The notes beneath the pieces are model-generated. The model was not told the origin of the DNA. It made no database searches and worked only from the letters and a program-made list of their open reading frames with translations. From Mycolicibacterium sp. S2-37 (GTDB taxonomy: Bacteria; Actinomycetota; Actinomycetes; Mycobacteriales; Mycobacteriaceae), in NCBI RefSeq assembly GCF_017352375.1, contig NZ_JAFEVR010000002.1, forward strand, positions 237,878-301,877: a DNA stretch of 64,000 nucleotides, in the 5' to 3' direction. Of this stretch, positions 38,453 through 48,076 are shown in pieces; positions within the stretch are counted from its first letter, which is position 1, and each line of letters begins with the position of its first letter. A program made the position numbers and the translations under genes.

Positions 38453-39211
38453 ATGGCGACGTCTATTCCGCCTCCGCTGCCGGGGCGCATGCGACGCTGC
38501 GCGGCGACGATCACCGCCGCCGCGGCGGCCGTGGTGACGCTCGGCGGGTGCACCCAACCGGCCCCTCCCGCCACCTCACCGCCGGTGGTTTCCTCGCCGG
38601 GGTCCGCGCCCGTTTCAGTTCCGGCTCCGCCGCAGACCAGGCATCCGGCCGTGATCGGCGCCAGGGTCACCTGGGTGACCGCCGCGGATCTCGGGGCGAC
38701 GTGGCGGCCCGGCTGTCCCGTCGGACCCGGCGAGCTACGGCGGGTCGAGAGCACCTACCTCGGGTTCGACGGTGAGACTCACCGCGGGGCACTGGTTGTG
38801 CACGAGGACCTCGTCGCCGAGGTGATCGACATCCTCGAAGAGCTCTACGCGCTGCGGTATCCGATCACGAAGATGCGAACCGTCGACGAGTACCCGAACG
38901 CCGAGGACGAGCTCTCGATGGCCGACAACAACACCTCCGCGTTCAACTGCCGGGGGATACCCGGGTCGAGCAGCTGGTCGGAGCATGCGTACGGCCGAGC
39001 GATCGATGTCAACCCGCTGCTCAATCCCTACATCGACGGCGCAGGCCGGGTCGAGCCGGCCAATGCCGGACCGTACGTCGACCGCTCGCGGACCGATCCA
39101 GGAATGCTGCACGCAGGCGATCCAGCGGTCCAGGTCTTTCTGTCGCGGGGCTGGCGTTGGGGCGGCGACTGGCGCTCCCCGAAGGACTATCAGCACTTCG
39201 AACACCCGTGA
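38453..39211 (+). CDS. M15 family D,D-carboxypeptidase-like lipoprotein
   Basis: 252 residues from ATG 38453. The leader ends in LGGC with lipidated C33, so the protein is membrane-anchored outside the cell. A Pro/Ser/Thr-rich linker (about 36-62) precedes the VanY-like domain (about 90-252). Zinc ligands are H178 and D185 in SEHAYGRAID, and H248 in QHFEH, the canonical SxHxxGxAxD...H arrangement. Such enzymes trim the terminal D-Ala of peptidoglycan stems. All three ligands are present, so it should be active. Confidence 0.88.
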   Translation: MATSIPPPLPGRMRRCAATITAAAAAVVTLGGCTQPAPPATSPPVVSSPGSAPVSVPAPPQTRHPAVIGARVTWVTAADLGATWRPGCPVGPGELRRVESTYLGFDGETHRGALVVHEDLVAEVIDILEELYALRYPITKMRTVDEYPNAEDELSMADNNTSAFNCRGIPGSSSWSEHAYGRAIDVNPLLNPYIDGAGRVEPANAGPYVDRSRTDPGMLHAGDPAVQVFLSRGWRWGGDWRSPKDYQHFEHP

Positions 39212-39363
39212 TCACCCGCGTCCGGATCGACGCGACGCACAGGTTTCGCGCGCCCCCGGATGCAGCCTCCGCTGGTAATCTGCCCATCGCCGCCCCCTCG
39301 TCGAGGCGGCACTACGGAACCGGACCGAACGAACACAGCAGATTCCCTCACGAAAAGAGCGTT

Positions 39364-40611
39364 GTGCGCAGCGGAGAGATCAAGGCCCTGTCGGGTCTGC
39401 GTATCGTCGCCGCGTTCTGGGTCGTGCTGTTCCATTTCCGGCCGCTGCTGCACCAGGCCGCGCCCGATCTGGCCACGGCGTTGGCGCCGGTGCTCGACTG
39501 CGGCGCACAGGGCGTCGATCTCTTCTTCATCCTCAGCGGGTTCGTCCTCACCTGGACCTATCTCGACCGGATGGGCCACCGGTGGTCGACTCAGACGACC
39601 CTGAGGTTCCTGTGGCTGCGCCTGGCCCGGGTATGGCCGGTCTACCTGGTGACGATGCACCTGGCCGCGGTGTGGATCATCTTCACGCTCAACGTGGGGC
39701 ATGTGCCTTCAGAGGCGGCGGACCAGCTCACCGCAGTCAGTTATCTACGCCAGATCCTGCTGGTTCAGCTGTGGTTCCAGCCGTTCTTCGACGGGTCGAG
39801 CTGGGATGGTCCAGCCTGGTCCATCAGCGCGGAGTGGCTGGCCTACCTGCTGTTCGGTGCGCTGGTGCTGGTGGTGTTCCGGGTGGCGCGGGTGACCAGG
39901 GCGAGGGCCCTGATCTGGCTGGCGTTGGCCGCATCACTGCCGCCGACCCTATTGCTGATGGCGACCGGGGAGTTCTACACCCCGTGGAGCTGGCTGCCGC
40001 GGATCGTCATGCAGTTCACCGCCGGAGCGTTGGCGTGTGCGGCGGTGCGCAAGCTGCGACTCACCGACCGGGCCCGCGCCCGGGCCGGTTACCTGTCGCT
40101 GGTCATCGCGGGCGGCATCGTCGGCGGGATCTACTACCTCGACGCCCATCCGCCCGCGTCGATCCGCGACGCGAGCGGTCTGGTCGACGTGCTGTTCGTG
40201 CCGCTGGTGGTGACGCTGGCGATCGGCGCGGGCAGCCTGCCCAGGGTGCTCTCGACCCGCGTGATGGTCTACTGCGGCCACATCTCGTTCGGGCTGTACA
40301 TGGTCCACGAACTCGTGCACACGGCATGGAACTGGGTCGTCGTCCAGTTCGACATCACCCTGACGCCGGGTCCGGCGGCGACGCTGGTGGTCGGCGGGCT
40401 GATCGGGATCTCGCTGCTCGCGGCGGTCGTGCTCTACCACGTCGTCGAGGAACCCGCGCGGCTGTGGATGCGCCGGATGGTCGACGTGCGGGACACTCCG
40501 GCCAACGCGATCGACAGCCAGGCCAACGCCGTCCTGGCCGGTACCACCGCCACCACCCCGGCCGAGACCCGGTCGGCACGGGTGGACGCGGTCGCCGGCC
40601 GCGTCGGCTGA
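39364..40611 (+). CDS. Acyltransferase 3 (OafA/YrhL-like) membrane protein
   Basis: 415 residues from GTG 39364. About ten transmembrane segments and the family start LSGLRIVAAFWVVLFHFRP with the catalytic His-x-Arg (HFRP); GAQGVDLFFILSGFVLTW is the second block, and ISFGLYMVHELVH the late one. Acyltransferase 3 proteins move acyl groups across the membrane onto surface glycans or lipids. The next gene encodes an exported SGNH protein, matching the Rv0517-Rv0518 pair of M. tuberculosis. In related bacteria the two activities are often fused into one protein, so here they probably act as a split pair. Confidence 0.88.
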   Translation: MRSGEIKALSGLRIVAAFWVVLFHFRPLLHQAAPDLATALAPVLDCGAQGVDLFFILSGFVLTWTYLDRMGHRWSTQTTLRFLWLRLARVWPVYLVTMHLAAVWIIFTLNVGHVPSEAADQLTAVSYLRQILLVQLWFQPFFDGSSWDGPAWSISAEWLAYLLFGALVLVVFRVARVTRARALIWLALAASLPPTLLLMATGEFYTPWSWLPRIVMQFTAGALACAAVRKLRLTDRARARAGYLSLVIAGGIVGGIYYLDAHPPASIRDASGLVDVLFVPLVVTLAIGAGSLPRVLSTRVMVYCGHISFGLYMVHELVHTAWNWVVVQFDITLTPGPAATLVVGGLIGISLLAAVVLYHVVEEPARLWMRRMVDVRDTPANAIDSQANAVLAGTTATTPAETRSARVDAVAGRVG

Positions 40612-40713
40612 ACCTCCGATACGCGCGTCACGGTATGCGTTCCCCGGTCCTGCCTTTAAGATTTCGGCGATCGCGGATTCGGCGTCTCGGTGCCGTCGAC
40701 AGTGGAGGTAGCA

Positions 40714-41406
40714 GTGAGTCGCCTGTTCACGCTTCTGTTGTCGATCGCGCTTCTGGTCGGCGGGGTGGGAGCTCACGCCGCCGGGCCCCGGACCGACGAG
40801 ACCGTCACGCTGCAGGTCGGGGTGAGTCGCATCGCGGTGGTCAGCGACTCGTACACGACGGGCAGCAACGAAGGCGGTGAGGGGGACCGCGGCTGGACCA
40901 CCAGAGCCTGGCAGACCCTGGCCCGCAACGGCGTCCCGGTCGTGGCCGATGTCGCGGCCGAAGGCGGTGCGGGGTACGCCACCCGGGGCAACCGTGGGAA
41001 CGTCTTCGAAGATCTGGCCGCCCGCGCGATCAAGCGCGACGACGACCTCGTGGTGTTCTTCGGGTCGCGCAACGACGAGCGGGTCGACCCCGCGGCGCTG
41101 ACGTTCATGACCTACGGCGTCTTCCAGATGGCCCGCCGCATGGCTCCCACCGCGCGTTTCCTCATCATCGGTCCGGCATGGCCGACGGCCGATCCGCCGC
41201 CGCCCATCCTGCGTATCCGCGACACCCTCGCCTATCAGGCGAAGCTGGCCAAGGCCGAGTTCGTCGACCCGATCGCCGAACGATGGTTCGTGGACCAGCC
41301 GCAGCTGATCGGCAAGGACGGTGTGCACCCGACCGACGAGGGCCACGTCTACATGGCGGACAAAATCGCCCCGTTGATCGCGGCGCGGCTGCTCCGCCAC
41401 GTCTGA
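40714..41406 (+). CDS. Exported SGNH/GDSL-type hydrolase (Rv0518-like)
   Basis: 230 residues from GTG 40714, with GGAGG at good spacing. The signal peptide is about 1-24 (LFTLLLSIALLVGGVGA...). Block I is VVSDSYTTG with Ser46, the Gly/Asn blocks are EGGAGY and FFGSRNDERV, and the catalytic Asp/His lie in KDGVHPTDEGH. SGNH enzymes remove or transfer O-acyl groups. It is 102 bp after the acyltransferase 3 gene. Paired with it, it is probably the periplasmic half of an O-acylation system rather than a free lipase. Confidence 0.85.
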   Translation: MSRLFTLLLSIALLVGGVGAHAAGPRTDETVTLQVGVSRIAVVSDSYTTGSNEGGEGDRGWTTRAWQTLARNGVPVVADVAAEGGAGYATRGNRGNVFEDLAARAIKRDDDLVVFFGSRNDERVDPAALTFMTYGVFQMARRMAPTARFLIIGPAWPTADPPPPILRIRDTLAYQAKLAKAEFVDPIAERWFVDQPQLIGKDGVHPTDEGHVYMADKIAPLIAARLLRHV

Positions 41407-41407
41407 G

Positions 41408-42379
41408 TCAGGCCTGCTCCCGCACGAAACCCGCCACGATCGCTCCGAGCTCCGGGCCGCGCTGCTCCTGCACGAAGTGACCTGCTCCGGCGATCGTCGG
41501 ATGCTCCCGCCCCCGGGCTCCGGGCACCCGCTCCTGGAACACCCGCTCCCAGCCCCGGGTGGCCGGATCGCTGTCGGAGTAGGCCGTCAGGAAGGGCCGG
41601 TCCCACTCCTCGAGGGCGGCCATGGTCGCGCGACCGATCACGGCGCCGGGGTCGTTGCGGGTCAGCGGCACCAGGGCGGTGAGCTGCCGCAGTCCGGCCT
41701 TGTAGGTGCGGTCGGGGAACGGCGCGTCGTAGGCGGCCAGTACCGGCGCGGGAAGGGGACCGGCGACCGCGTCGAGGAACATGCTCGGGGTGATGTCGGG
41801 GGAGCGCTGATAGAACGCGATGTAGTCCAGCAACGTCTCTTCGTGCAGGACGCGGCTGTCACCGACGCCGTGGTGAGCCCAGGTCAGCCGATCGGCGAGC
41901 GCGGGATCGCAGGTGTGCAGGATCGTGTTGGTGAGGACCACGCCGGAGAAGCGGTCGGGGTCGCGCGCCAGCACGCTGAGTCCGATCGGCCCGCCCCAAT
42001 CCTGTGCGACGAGGGTCACCTCGCGCAGATCGAGTCCGCCCACCAGTGCCTGCATCCAGCCGACGTGGCGCGCGAAGCTGTAAGAGGTGGGATCGGTGGG
42101 CTTGTCCGAGCGGCCGAATCCGATGTGGTCGGGTGCGATGACCCGCAGCCCGGCCTCGACGAGCACCCTGATCGTGTGGCGGTACAGGTACGACCACGTC
42201 GGCTGTCCGTGCAGCAGCAGCACCACCGGGGCGTCCGGCGGCCCGGCGTCGACGAAATGCATTCGCAGCGGCGGTGTTCCGCGTGTCTCGACGAGGTGAT
42301 AGTTCGGCGCGAAGTCGTAGTCGGGCAGGCCGGCGAACCGGTCGTCAGGAGTTCTCACCACACTCGCAGCGGCATCCAT
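41408..42379 (-). CDS. Haloalkane dehalogenase-like alpha/beta hydrolase (HLD-I type)
   Basis: 323 residues. The nucleophile elbow is AQDWGGPIG with Asp (D127) instead of Ser, followed by the halide-binding W128; the His is H301 in GAGHFVQE. LHGQPTWSYLYR matches the HLD-I block where a Glu or Asn is more common at the Q position. The Asp nucleophile and Trp support dehalogenase chemistry, the haloalkane-to-alcohol reaction. Mycobacterial DhmA1/DhmA2 are close in plan. It is encoded 6 bp after the APH-like kinase gene on the same strand, a probable operon. Epoxide hydrolase activity is less likely, as the cap tyrosines were not recognised. Confidence 0.82.
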   Translation of the reverse strand: MDAAASVVRTPDDRFAGLPDYDFAPNYHLVETRGTPPLRMHFVDAGPPDAPVVLLLHGQPTWSYLYRHTIRVLVEAGLRVIAPDHIGFGRSDKPTDPTSYSFARHVGWMQALVGGLDLREVTLVAQDWGGPIGLSVLARDPDRFSGVVLTNTILHTCDPALADRLTWAHHGVGDSRVLHEETLLDYIAFYQRSPDITPSMFLDAVAGPLPAPVLAAYDAPFPDRTYKAGLRQLTALVPLTRNDPGAVIGRATMAALEEWDRPFLTAYSDSDPATRGWERVFQERVPGARGREHPTIAGAGHFVQEQRGPELGAIVAGFVREQA

Positions 42380-42385
42380 AGGGTC

Positions 42386-43285
42386 CTAATTCTGCACGGC
42401 CTTGGCCACCGCCACGCATACGGTGAGCCAATCCGTGTCCGGACGGGCCGCCTCGGTCAGTTCCCACATGGCGTTGTGCACCATGCGCACAACGACCCAT
42501 GCCCGGGCCCGGTCCTCATCGAGACCGGCGGCGTCGACCGTCACGTAGAACCGTCGTCGCACCCCTTCCCTGATGTCGCCGGCCAACTCGTCCCAGCGGT
42601 TCCACAGCAGCGGCGCGACCTCGTAGTGGGGGTCGCCGTCGAGCGGCTTCGGGTCGATCACCAGCCACGGTTCCCGATCCGCGGCAAGCACGTTCGCGTA
42701 GTGCAGATCGGTGTGGATGAGCGTGCCGGTGGTCGCCGCGTCGCCGATGAAGTCCCGTCCGTGCGCAATGGCCTGTTCGACCAGGCGGTGCGGGACGGCG
42801 GCGTTTCGGGGCAGGGCCGACAGGTCGGCGGTCCACCGTTCCAGTAGCGCGCGCAGCGAGCGCACCTGCGGGAGCGCGGGCACGTGGATGCGGCGGTAGA
42901 GCCCGGCGACCACCCGGCAGGCGTCGTCGTCGGGCAAATCGCTGAGATCCCGGCCGGTCAGCCGTTCGAGCAGCACCGCGCGACGGTGCGGATCTGCGCT
43001 GAGCAGCCGCACGGCGCCGTCGCCGCCCCAGCGGCGTAGCGCAAGGTGCTCGTGTTCGGATTCGTCGTCGGGGAAGCCGAGCTTGAGCACGGATCGCTTG
43101 CCCTGGGCCGAGATTACCGGCAGCACAAGCGAACTCGCTCCGTGCATCGGATCGCCGTCGAGTCGCAGGTCCCAATCGCGCAGGATGGCCTGACTCTGCC
43201 CCGCCAGACCCTCGACCCAGTGCGCCCAGGCGGGACCGCGGTGCGCCATGGCGCGGACCCCGGAAGGAACTTCGATCACAGGCAC
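42386..43285 (-). CDS. APH(6)-like aminoglycoside/hydroxyurea phosphotransferase family protein
   Basis: 299 residues from ATG 43285. Protein-kinase-like fold: nucleotide Lys in SVLKLGF (K68), catalytic loop HTDLHYANV with D193 and N198, and metal-binding D211 in LVIDPKPLDGDPHYE. This block order is that of the streptomycin 6-kinase type. Environmental mycobacteria carry several such genes; whether this one inactivates an antibiotic or acts on a metabolite is not known. A strong hairpin insulates it from katG upstream, and the dehalogenase-like gene follows 6 bp later. Confidence 0.82.
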   Translation of the reverse strand: MPVIEVPSGVRAMAHRGPAWAHWVEGLAGQSQAILRDWDLRLDGDPMHGASSLVLPVISAQGKRSVLKLGFPDDESEHEHLALRRWGGDGAVRLLSADPHRRAVLLERLTGRDLSDLPDDDACRVVAGLYRRIHVPALPQVRSLRALLERWTADLSALPRNAAVPHRLVEQAIAHGRDFIGDAATTGTLIHTDLHYANVLAADREPWLVIDPKPLDGDPHYEVAPLLWNRWDELAGDIREGVRRRFYVTVDAAGLDEDRARAWVVVRMVHNAMWELTEAARPDTDWLTVCVAVAKAVQN

Positions 43286-43309
43286 TGAAGGCGAGACACG
43301 CCGCGATAT

Positions 43310-43350
43310 GGGACACCCCGCGAGCCGGCGTGCGACTCGCGGGGTGTCCC
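43310..43350 (-). terminator. Terminator hairpin after katG
   Basis: GGGACACCCCGCGAG pairs perfectly with CTCGCGGGGTGTCCC: a 15-bp stem with an 11-nt loop, starting 14 nt after the katG stop. It has no U-tract, the usual mycobacterial form. The symmetric stem would also work in the other direction. Confidence 0.8.
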
Positions 43351-43364
43351 GGTTCCGGTGCGGT

Positions 43365-45605
43365 CTACTTCTTCACCTCGAAGCGGTCGTTGTCCATGAC
43401 CTTGGCCCACGCCTTGGCGAAGTCCTTGACGAACTTCTCCTTGCTGTCGTCCTGCGCGTAGACCTCGGCGATGCCGCGCAGCACCGAGTTCGAACCGAAC
43501 ACCAGGTCGTTGGCGGTGGCGGTCCACTTGGACTCACCGGACACTCGGTCGCGACCGTCGAAGACGTTGGCGGTGTTCTCCGATGGCTTCCACTCGGTGC
43601 GCATGTCGAGCAGGTTGGTGAAGAAGTCGTTGGTCAGCACGCCCGGCGTGTCGGTGAACACCCCGTGCTTGCTGCCGCCGTGGTTGACGTCGAGCACCCG
43701 CAGGCCACCGATCAGGACCGTCAGCTCCGGACCGGTCAGATCGAGCATGTAGGCCTTCTCGACCAGCTGCTGCTCCAATGGGTTCTTCTCGTCGGGGCGG
43801 AAGAAGTTCCGGAAGCCGTCCACCCGCGGTTCGAGCACCGCAAAGGACTCCACGTCCGTCTGCTCCTGCGAGGCGTCGGTGCGGCCGGGGGTGAAGGGGA
43901 CCGTGATGTCGTGACCGGCGTCCTTGGCGGCCTTCTCGACCGCCGCGGTACCGCCCAGCACGATCAGGTCGGCCAGCGAGACGTTCTTGCCCGACCCGTT
44001 GAACTCCTGCTGGATCTGCTCGAGAACCGGCAGCACCTTGGCCAGCTCGGCCGGCTCGTTGGACTCCCAGTTCTTCTGCGGCTCGAGCCGGACCCGCGCC
44101 CCGTTGGCGCCGCCGCGCTTGTCGGTACCGCGGAAGCTGGACGCCGACGACCACGCCGTCTTGATCAGCTGCTGAATCGACAGACCCGAATCGAGCAGCT
44201 TGCCCTTCAGCTCGGCGATCTCCGCCTCACCGATGAGCTCACCCTCCACCGGGGGAACCGGGTCCTGCCAGAGCTGCGGCTCGGCGACCCACGGGCCGAG
44301 GTAGCGGCTGATGGGACCCATGTCGCGGTGCATCAGCTTGTACCAGGCCTTGCGGAAGGCCTCGTCCATCTCCTCGGGATGATCGAGCCAGCGCCGCGTG
44401 ATCTCGCCGTAGATCGGATCCTCGCGCAGCGCGACGTCGGTCACCAGCATGGTGGGCTTGCGCGGCGGGCCGCCGAACGGATCCGGGATGGTGGCCTCGG
44501 CGTTCTTGGCCTCGAACTGCCAGGCGCCGGCTGGGCTCTTGGTCAGCTCCCACTCGTTGCCGTACAGGTTCTCCAGGAACGCGTTGCTCCACTCGGAGTT
44601 CGTGCCGGTCCAGATGACCTCGAGACCGCTGGTCACGGTGTCGTTGCCGTTGCCGGCACCGAACGGGCACTTCCAGCCCAGGCCCTGCTGCTCCATCGGA
44701 GCGCCCTCGGGCTCCGGTCCGACGTTGACGTCGGCGGCGCCGTGGGTCTTGCCCAGGGTGTGGCCGCCGACGATCAGGGCGGCGGTCTCCTCGTCGTTCA
44801 TCGCCATCCGGCCGAAGGTCTCGCGGATGTCGTGTGCGGCGGCCAGCGGATCCGGCTTGCCTTCCGGGCCCTCGGGATTGACGTAGATCAGACCCATCGT
44901 GGTGGCGCCGAACGGCTCAGCCAGCTGACGATCGCTGTCGTTGGTGCCGCCGTAGCGCTGGTCGGTGCCCAGCCAGGTGTCCTCCTGGCCCCACAGCATC
45001 TCCTCGGGCTCGTGGATGTCCTCGCGGCCGAACGCGAAGCCGGCCGTCTCGAACCCGGACTGCTCGAGCGCGGCGTTACCAGCGAAGGCGATCAGGTCGG
45101 CCCAGGAGATCTTGTTGCCGTACTTCTTCTTGATCGGCCACAGCAGCCGGCGAGCCTTGTCGAGGTTGGCGTTGTCCGGCCAGCTGTTGAGCGGGGCGAA
45201 GCGCTGCGAGCCCTGCCCGGCGCCGCCGCGGCCGTCGAAGATCCGGTAGGTGCCTGCGGCGTGCCAGCTCATCCGGATGAACAGACCGGCGTAGTTGCCG
45301 TAGTCGGCGGGCCACCAGTCCTGCGAGGTCTGGATGACCTCGATGACGTCGGCCTTGAAGGCCTCGACGTCGAGTTGGGCGAAGGCGTCCGCGTACTTGA
45401 AGCCCTCGCCGAGCGGGTTGCCCTTCTCGTTCTGCTTGTGCAGAACCGACACGTCGACCTGCTCGGGCCACCAATCCTGGTTCTTCTTCGGCGCACTCGA
45501 CTTGGGGTGCGGCGAGTCGATTACCGGGTTCTCGGATTCGCTGCCACTAGAGGCCGTCTTGGCGTCGGAGTGCGGCGGGCGGGCGTCGGATGTATCGGAT
45601 GACAC
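43365..45605 (-). CDS. katG: Bifunctional catalase-peroxidase
   Basis: 746 residues. Distal heme site [11 protein letters not shown] with R111, W114 and H115. The Met-Tyr-Trp adduct partners are Y241 ([12 protein letters not shown]) and M267, spaced as in M. tuberculosis KatG, and the proximal heme ligand is H282 in [11 protein letters not shown]. The residue equivalent to S315 is serine (VTSGLEV). Both the N-terminal catalytic and C-terminal duplicated domains are complete. It destroys H2O2 and peroxynitrite and is the activator of isoniazid in mycobacteria. Encoded 42 bp after furA, in the conserved FurA-controlled operon. Confidence 0.98.
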   Translation of the reverse strand: MSSDTSDARPPHSDAKTASSGSESENPVIDSPHPKSSAPKKNQDWWPEQVDVSVLHKQNEKGNPLGEGFKYADAFAQLDVEAFKADVIEVIQTSQDWWPADYGNYAGLFIRMSWHAAGTYRIFDGRGGAGQGSQRFAPLNSWPDNANLDKARRLLWPIKKKYGNKISWADLIAFAGNAALEQSGFETAGFAFGREDIHEPEEMLWGQEDTWLGTDQRYGGTNDSDRQLAEPFGATTMGLIYVNPEGPEGKPDPLAAAHDIRETFGRMAMNDEETAALIVGGHTLGKTHGAADVNVGPEPEGAPMEQQGLGWKCPFGAGNGNDTVTSGLEVIWTGTNSEWSNAFLENLYGNEWELTKSPAGAWQFEAKNAEATIPDPFGGPPRKPTMLVTDVALREDPIYGEITRRWLDHPEEMDEAFRKAWYKLMHRDMGPISRYLGPWVAEPQLWQDPVPPVEGELIGEAEIAELKGKLLDSGLSIQQLIKTAWSSASSFRGTDKRGGANGARVRLEPQKNWESNEPAELAKVLPVLEQIQQEFNGSGKNVSLADLIVLGGTAAVEKAAKDAGHDITVPFTPGRTDASQEQTDVESFAVLEPRVDGFRNFFRPDEKNPLEQQLVEKAYMLDLTGPELTVLIGGLRVLDVNHGGSKHGVFTDTPGVLTNDFFTNLLDMRTEWKPSENTANVFDGRDRVSGESKWTATANDLVFGSNSVLRGIAEVYAQDDSKEKFVKDFAKAWAKVMDNDRFEVKK

Positions 45606-45647
45606 AGCGGCGTTCCTTTCGGATAGGTGGTTGGGGCTGAGCTGAAA

Positions 45648-46103
45648 TCAAGGGTGCGCCGCGGTGGCGCCTGCGGCCGCGCAGTCGGGGCACAGGCCCC
45701 AGTAGATGACCTCGGCCTCGTCGAGGACGAAGCCCTCCAGCGAACCGTTCGGGTCGGACGGGATCAGACAGGGGGCCTCGCCGACCGCGCAGTCGATGTC
45801 GGCGATGACGCCGCAGCCCCGGCACACCACGTGGTGGTGGTTGTCGCCGACGCGCGACTCGTAACGGGCCACGGAGCCGGACGGCTGGATACGGCGGAGC
45901 AGGCGGGCGCCGGTCAGCGCGTGCAGCACGTCGTAGACGGCCTGTCGCGAGACGTCGGGCAGTGCGGTCCGGACGGCGCTGAATATGGTGTCGGTATCGG
46001 AGTGGGGATGGGCGTGCACCGCCTCGAGCACTGCGACCCGAGGTCGCGTGACGCGCAGATCAGCTGCGCGCAGCTGGTCGGCGTAGTCGGTTGTCGAGGG
46101 CAT
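45648..46103 (-). CDS. furA: Ferric uptake family regulator FurA
   Basis: 151 residues from ATG 46103. N-terminal winged helix (about 1-80: LRAADLRVTRPRVAVLEAVH, split as LRAADLRVTRP and RVAVLEAVH; PDVSRQAVYDVLHAL). The metal/dimer domain has HHHVVCRGCG (first CxxC plus His cluster) and YWGLCPDC (second CxxC). FurA represses its own gene and katG and is inactivated by peroxide. The neighbouring katG and the conserved upstream promoter make the identification secure. Confidence 0.95.
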   Translation of the reverse strand: MPSTTDYADQLRAADLRVTRPRVAVLEAVHAHPHSDTDTIFSAVRTALPDVSRQAVYDVLHALTGARLLRRIQPSGSVARYESRVGDNHHHVVCRGCGVIADIDCAVGEAPCLIPSDPNGSLEGFVLDEAEVIYWGLCPDCAAAGATAAHP

Positions 46104-46140
46104 GCAATCAACAAAACCCCCTTTTCTGGAATTAGTCAAG
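46104..46140 (-). promoter_or_regulatory. furA: furA promoter and AT-rich FurA box
   Basis: On the minus strand TTGACT (46134-46139), a 17-bp spacer and TTTTGT (46111-46116). The transcription start falls at or next to ATG 46103, so furA-katG mRNA is leaderless, as in other mycobacteria. The AT-rich spacer CTAATTCCAGAAAAG matches the known FurA-binding region. Confidence 0.8.
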
Positions 46141-46213
46141 ACTTGGCGTTGCGTGGTGTGTCGCGGTGCTGCCGTCTCGCAGGTTCTTGCACGTCACGGG
46201 GTCGGCGTCGGTC

Positions 46214-46219
46214 TACGAT
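46214..46219 (+). promoter_or_regulatory. -10 hexamer TACGAT, leaderless promoter at 46226
   Basis: TACGAT ends 6 nt before ATG 46226. Confidence 0.45.
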
Positions 46220-46225
46220 CGCCCA

Positions 46226-46657
46226 ATGGCCAAACTCGAGATGTCCCGCGAGCTGACGCTGAGACCGGAGGACGCATGGGAGCACGCGTCCAACCTGTCC
46301 GAACTCGGTGACTGGCTGGTGATGCAGGAGGGTTGGCGAAGCGAGGTTCCGTCCGAGATCACCGAGGGGACGACCGTGGTCGGCGTCGCCGGCGCCAAGG
46401 GGATGCGCAACCGCGTCACCTGGACCATCAAGAAGGTGGATCCGCCGAAGCTGCTCGAGGTCAAGGGCAACGGCGTCGGCGGCACGAAGTACGGCTTGAA
46501 ACTGGCGGTGCAGCCGACATCGTCGGGATGTGCGTTCACCGTCACGCTGGAACTCGGGGGAGCGCCGCTGTTCGGGCCGATCGGCGCGGCCGCGGCGCGA
46601 GCGGTCAAGGGCGACATCGAACGGTCGATCCGGAAGTTCGAGGAGCTCTACGCTTGA
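46226..46657 (+). CDS. SRPBCC protein, Rv0910-like
   Basis: 143 residues from ATG 46226. One SRPBCC/START-like domain (MSRELTLRPEDAWEHASN, LGDWLVMQEGWRSEVP, GVAGAKGMRNRVTWTI, LGGAPLFGPIGAAAARAV). It is close in pattern to Rv0910 of M. tuberculosis, which has been called a toxin of a toxin-antitoxin pair. No MarR- or RHH-type antitoxin gene is adjacent here, so a plain ligand-binding role is at least as likely. Divergent from furA, with 122 bp between starts. Confidence 0.75.
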   Translation: MAKLEMSRELTLRPEDAWEHASNLSELGDWLVMQEGWRSEVPSEITEGTTVVGVAGAKGMRNRVTWTIKKVDPPKLLEVKGNGVGGTKYGLKLAVQPTSSGCAFTVTLELGGAPLFGPIGAAAARAVKGDIERSIRKFEELYA

Positions 46658-46710
46658 TGCGTTGACGTCGCGGCCTGATTCGGTGACGGCGTCTCGGGTA
46701 CCACCCTGGC

Positions 46711-48076
46711 GTGCCGAAGCCGACAGAACTCATCGTCACCGACCCCCGCACCGGCGATACCGTCAGCCGGGTACCCATCGCCGACGACGCCAGCTGCGAT
46801 GAAGCGGTCAAGCGCGCCCGCGCCGCAGCGACTGCGTGGTCCCGTACGCCCGCCGCGGAGCGCGCTGCCGCACTCACCGCCGCTGCCGCCGCCGTTCGCG
46901 CCGCCGCAGACGAACTCGCCGAGCTCAACGAACGCGAGACCGGCAAGTCCCGCCAGGACTCGCTCGGGGGTGTCGACGCCGGGGCCGGCACGCTCGTGCA
47001 GTACGCCGAACTCGGTCCGCTGCATCGCGGCCGCACCCTGCACGGGCAGTGGTCGGCCACCGATCTCATGGTGCCGGAACCCCGCGGCGTGGTCGCGGTG
47101 CTCACGCCGTGGAACGATCCCGTCGCGGTCGCGGCCGGACTGCTCGGCGCTGCTCTCGTCACCGGAAACACCGTGGTGCACAAGCCAAGTGAACGTTGCC
47201 CCGCCACCGGACGGCGATTCGCCGAACTGCTGGCCGCGCAGCTTCCCGACGGAGTGCTCGAGATCGTGGACGGTGACGCGGGTGTCGGCGTCCGGTTGAC
47301 CGAGTCCGAGGACGTCGACGTCGTCGCCCACGTCGGCAGCAGCGCGACCGGTCGCCGGATCGCCAAGGCCTGTGCCGAACGCGGAGCCAAGGCCGTACTG
47401 GAGAACGGCGGCAACGACGCGCTGATCGTCGATGACGGTGTCGATCCGCGGTGGGCCGCCGAACAAGCCGCGACGGGCGCCTTCGCGAACGCCGGCCAGA
47501 TCTGCGTCTCGGTGGAACGCATCTACGCCCATCAGTCGGTGGCCGAGGAATTCGTCGAGGCGCTGGGTGGAGCAGGCCCGGGACTGGGCAGACCGGATCG
47601 GTCCGCTCGTCGACGAGCGCCAGCGCGACGTGGTGCACGGCCATGTCCTCGACGCGGTCGATGCGGGTGCGCGTGTGCGCATCGGTGGTGAACCCGCTGC
47701 GGGCCCCGGGTCGTTCTATCCGCCGACCGTGCTGACCGGTTGCACGCCCGACATGCTCGTACTGCGCGAGGAGACGTTCGGGCCCGTGGCGCCGGTGCGG
47801 GTCGTGAAGGATTTCCGCACCGCACTGACGGAGGCGGCGGCCGACCGCTACGGGCTCGCCGCCACCGTGCTCACACCCGATATGGCCCACGCTCAAACCG
47901 CCTGGCGCACACTGCCGGTCGGCACCGTCAAGATCAACGCGGTGTTCGGCGGCGCTCCCGGCGGCGCCTCCGAGCCGCGGCGTGCCAGCGGCAGCGGCTT
48001 CGGCTACGGCCCCGAGCTGCTCGACGAGATGACCGCGGTGAAAGTGGTGCACTGGTCGGCGCCACCGCCCGCGTGA
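46711..48076 (+). pseudogene. Aldehyde dehydrogenase interrupted by a +1 frameshift
   Basis: Frame 1 from GTG 46711 runs through a normal ALDH N-terminus (TPWNDPVAVAAGLLGA, NAD loop VGSSATGRRI, active-site VLENGGNDALI, catalytic Cys in ANAGQICVS) and then loses similarity after VAEEFVEAL. Skipping one G in the GGG at 47565-47567 restores VEQARDWADRIGPLVDE and the expected C-terminus (LREETFGPVAPV, GGAPGGASEPRRASGSGFG split at the glycine run). The product would be about 454 residues. The change is a single base in a G run, and this contig has G-run artefacts elsewhere, so a sequencing error is possible. Confidence 0.82.

Noticed and set aside
46226..46657. Toxin of a toxin-antitoxin system
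   Set aside because: Similarity to Rv0910 exists, but no antitoxin-like gene is next to it; annotated only as an SRPBCC protein.
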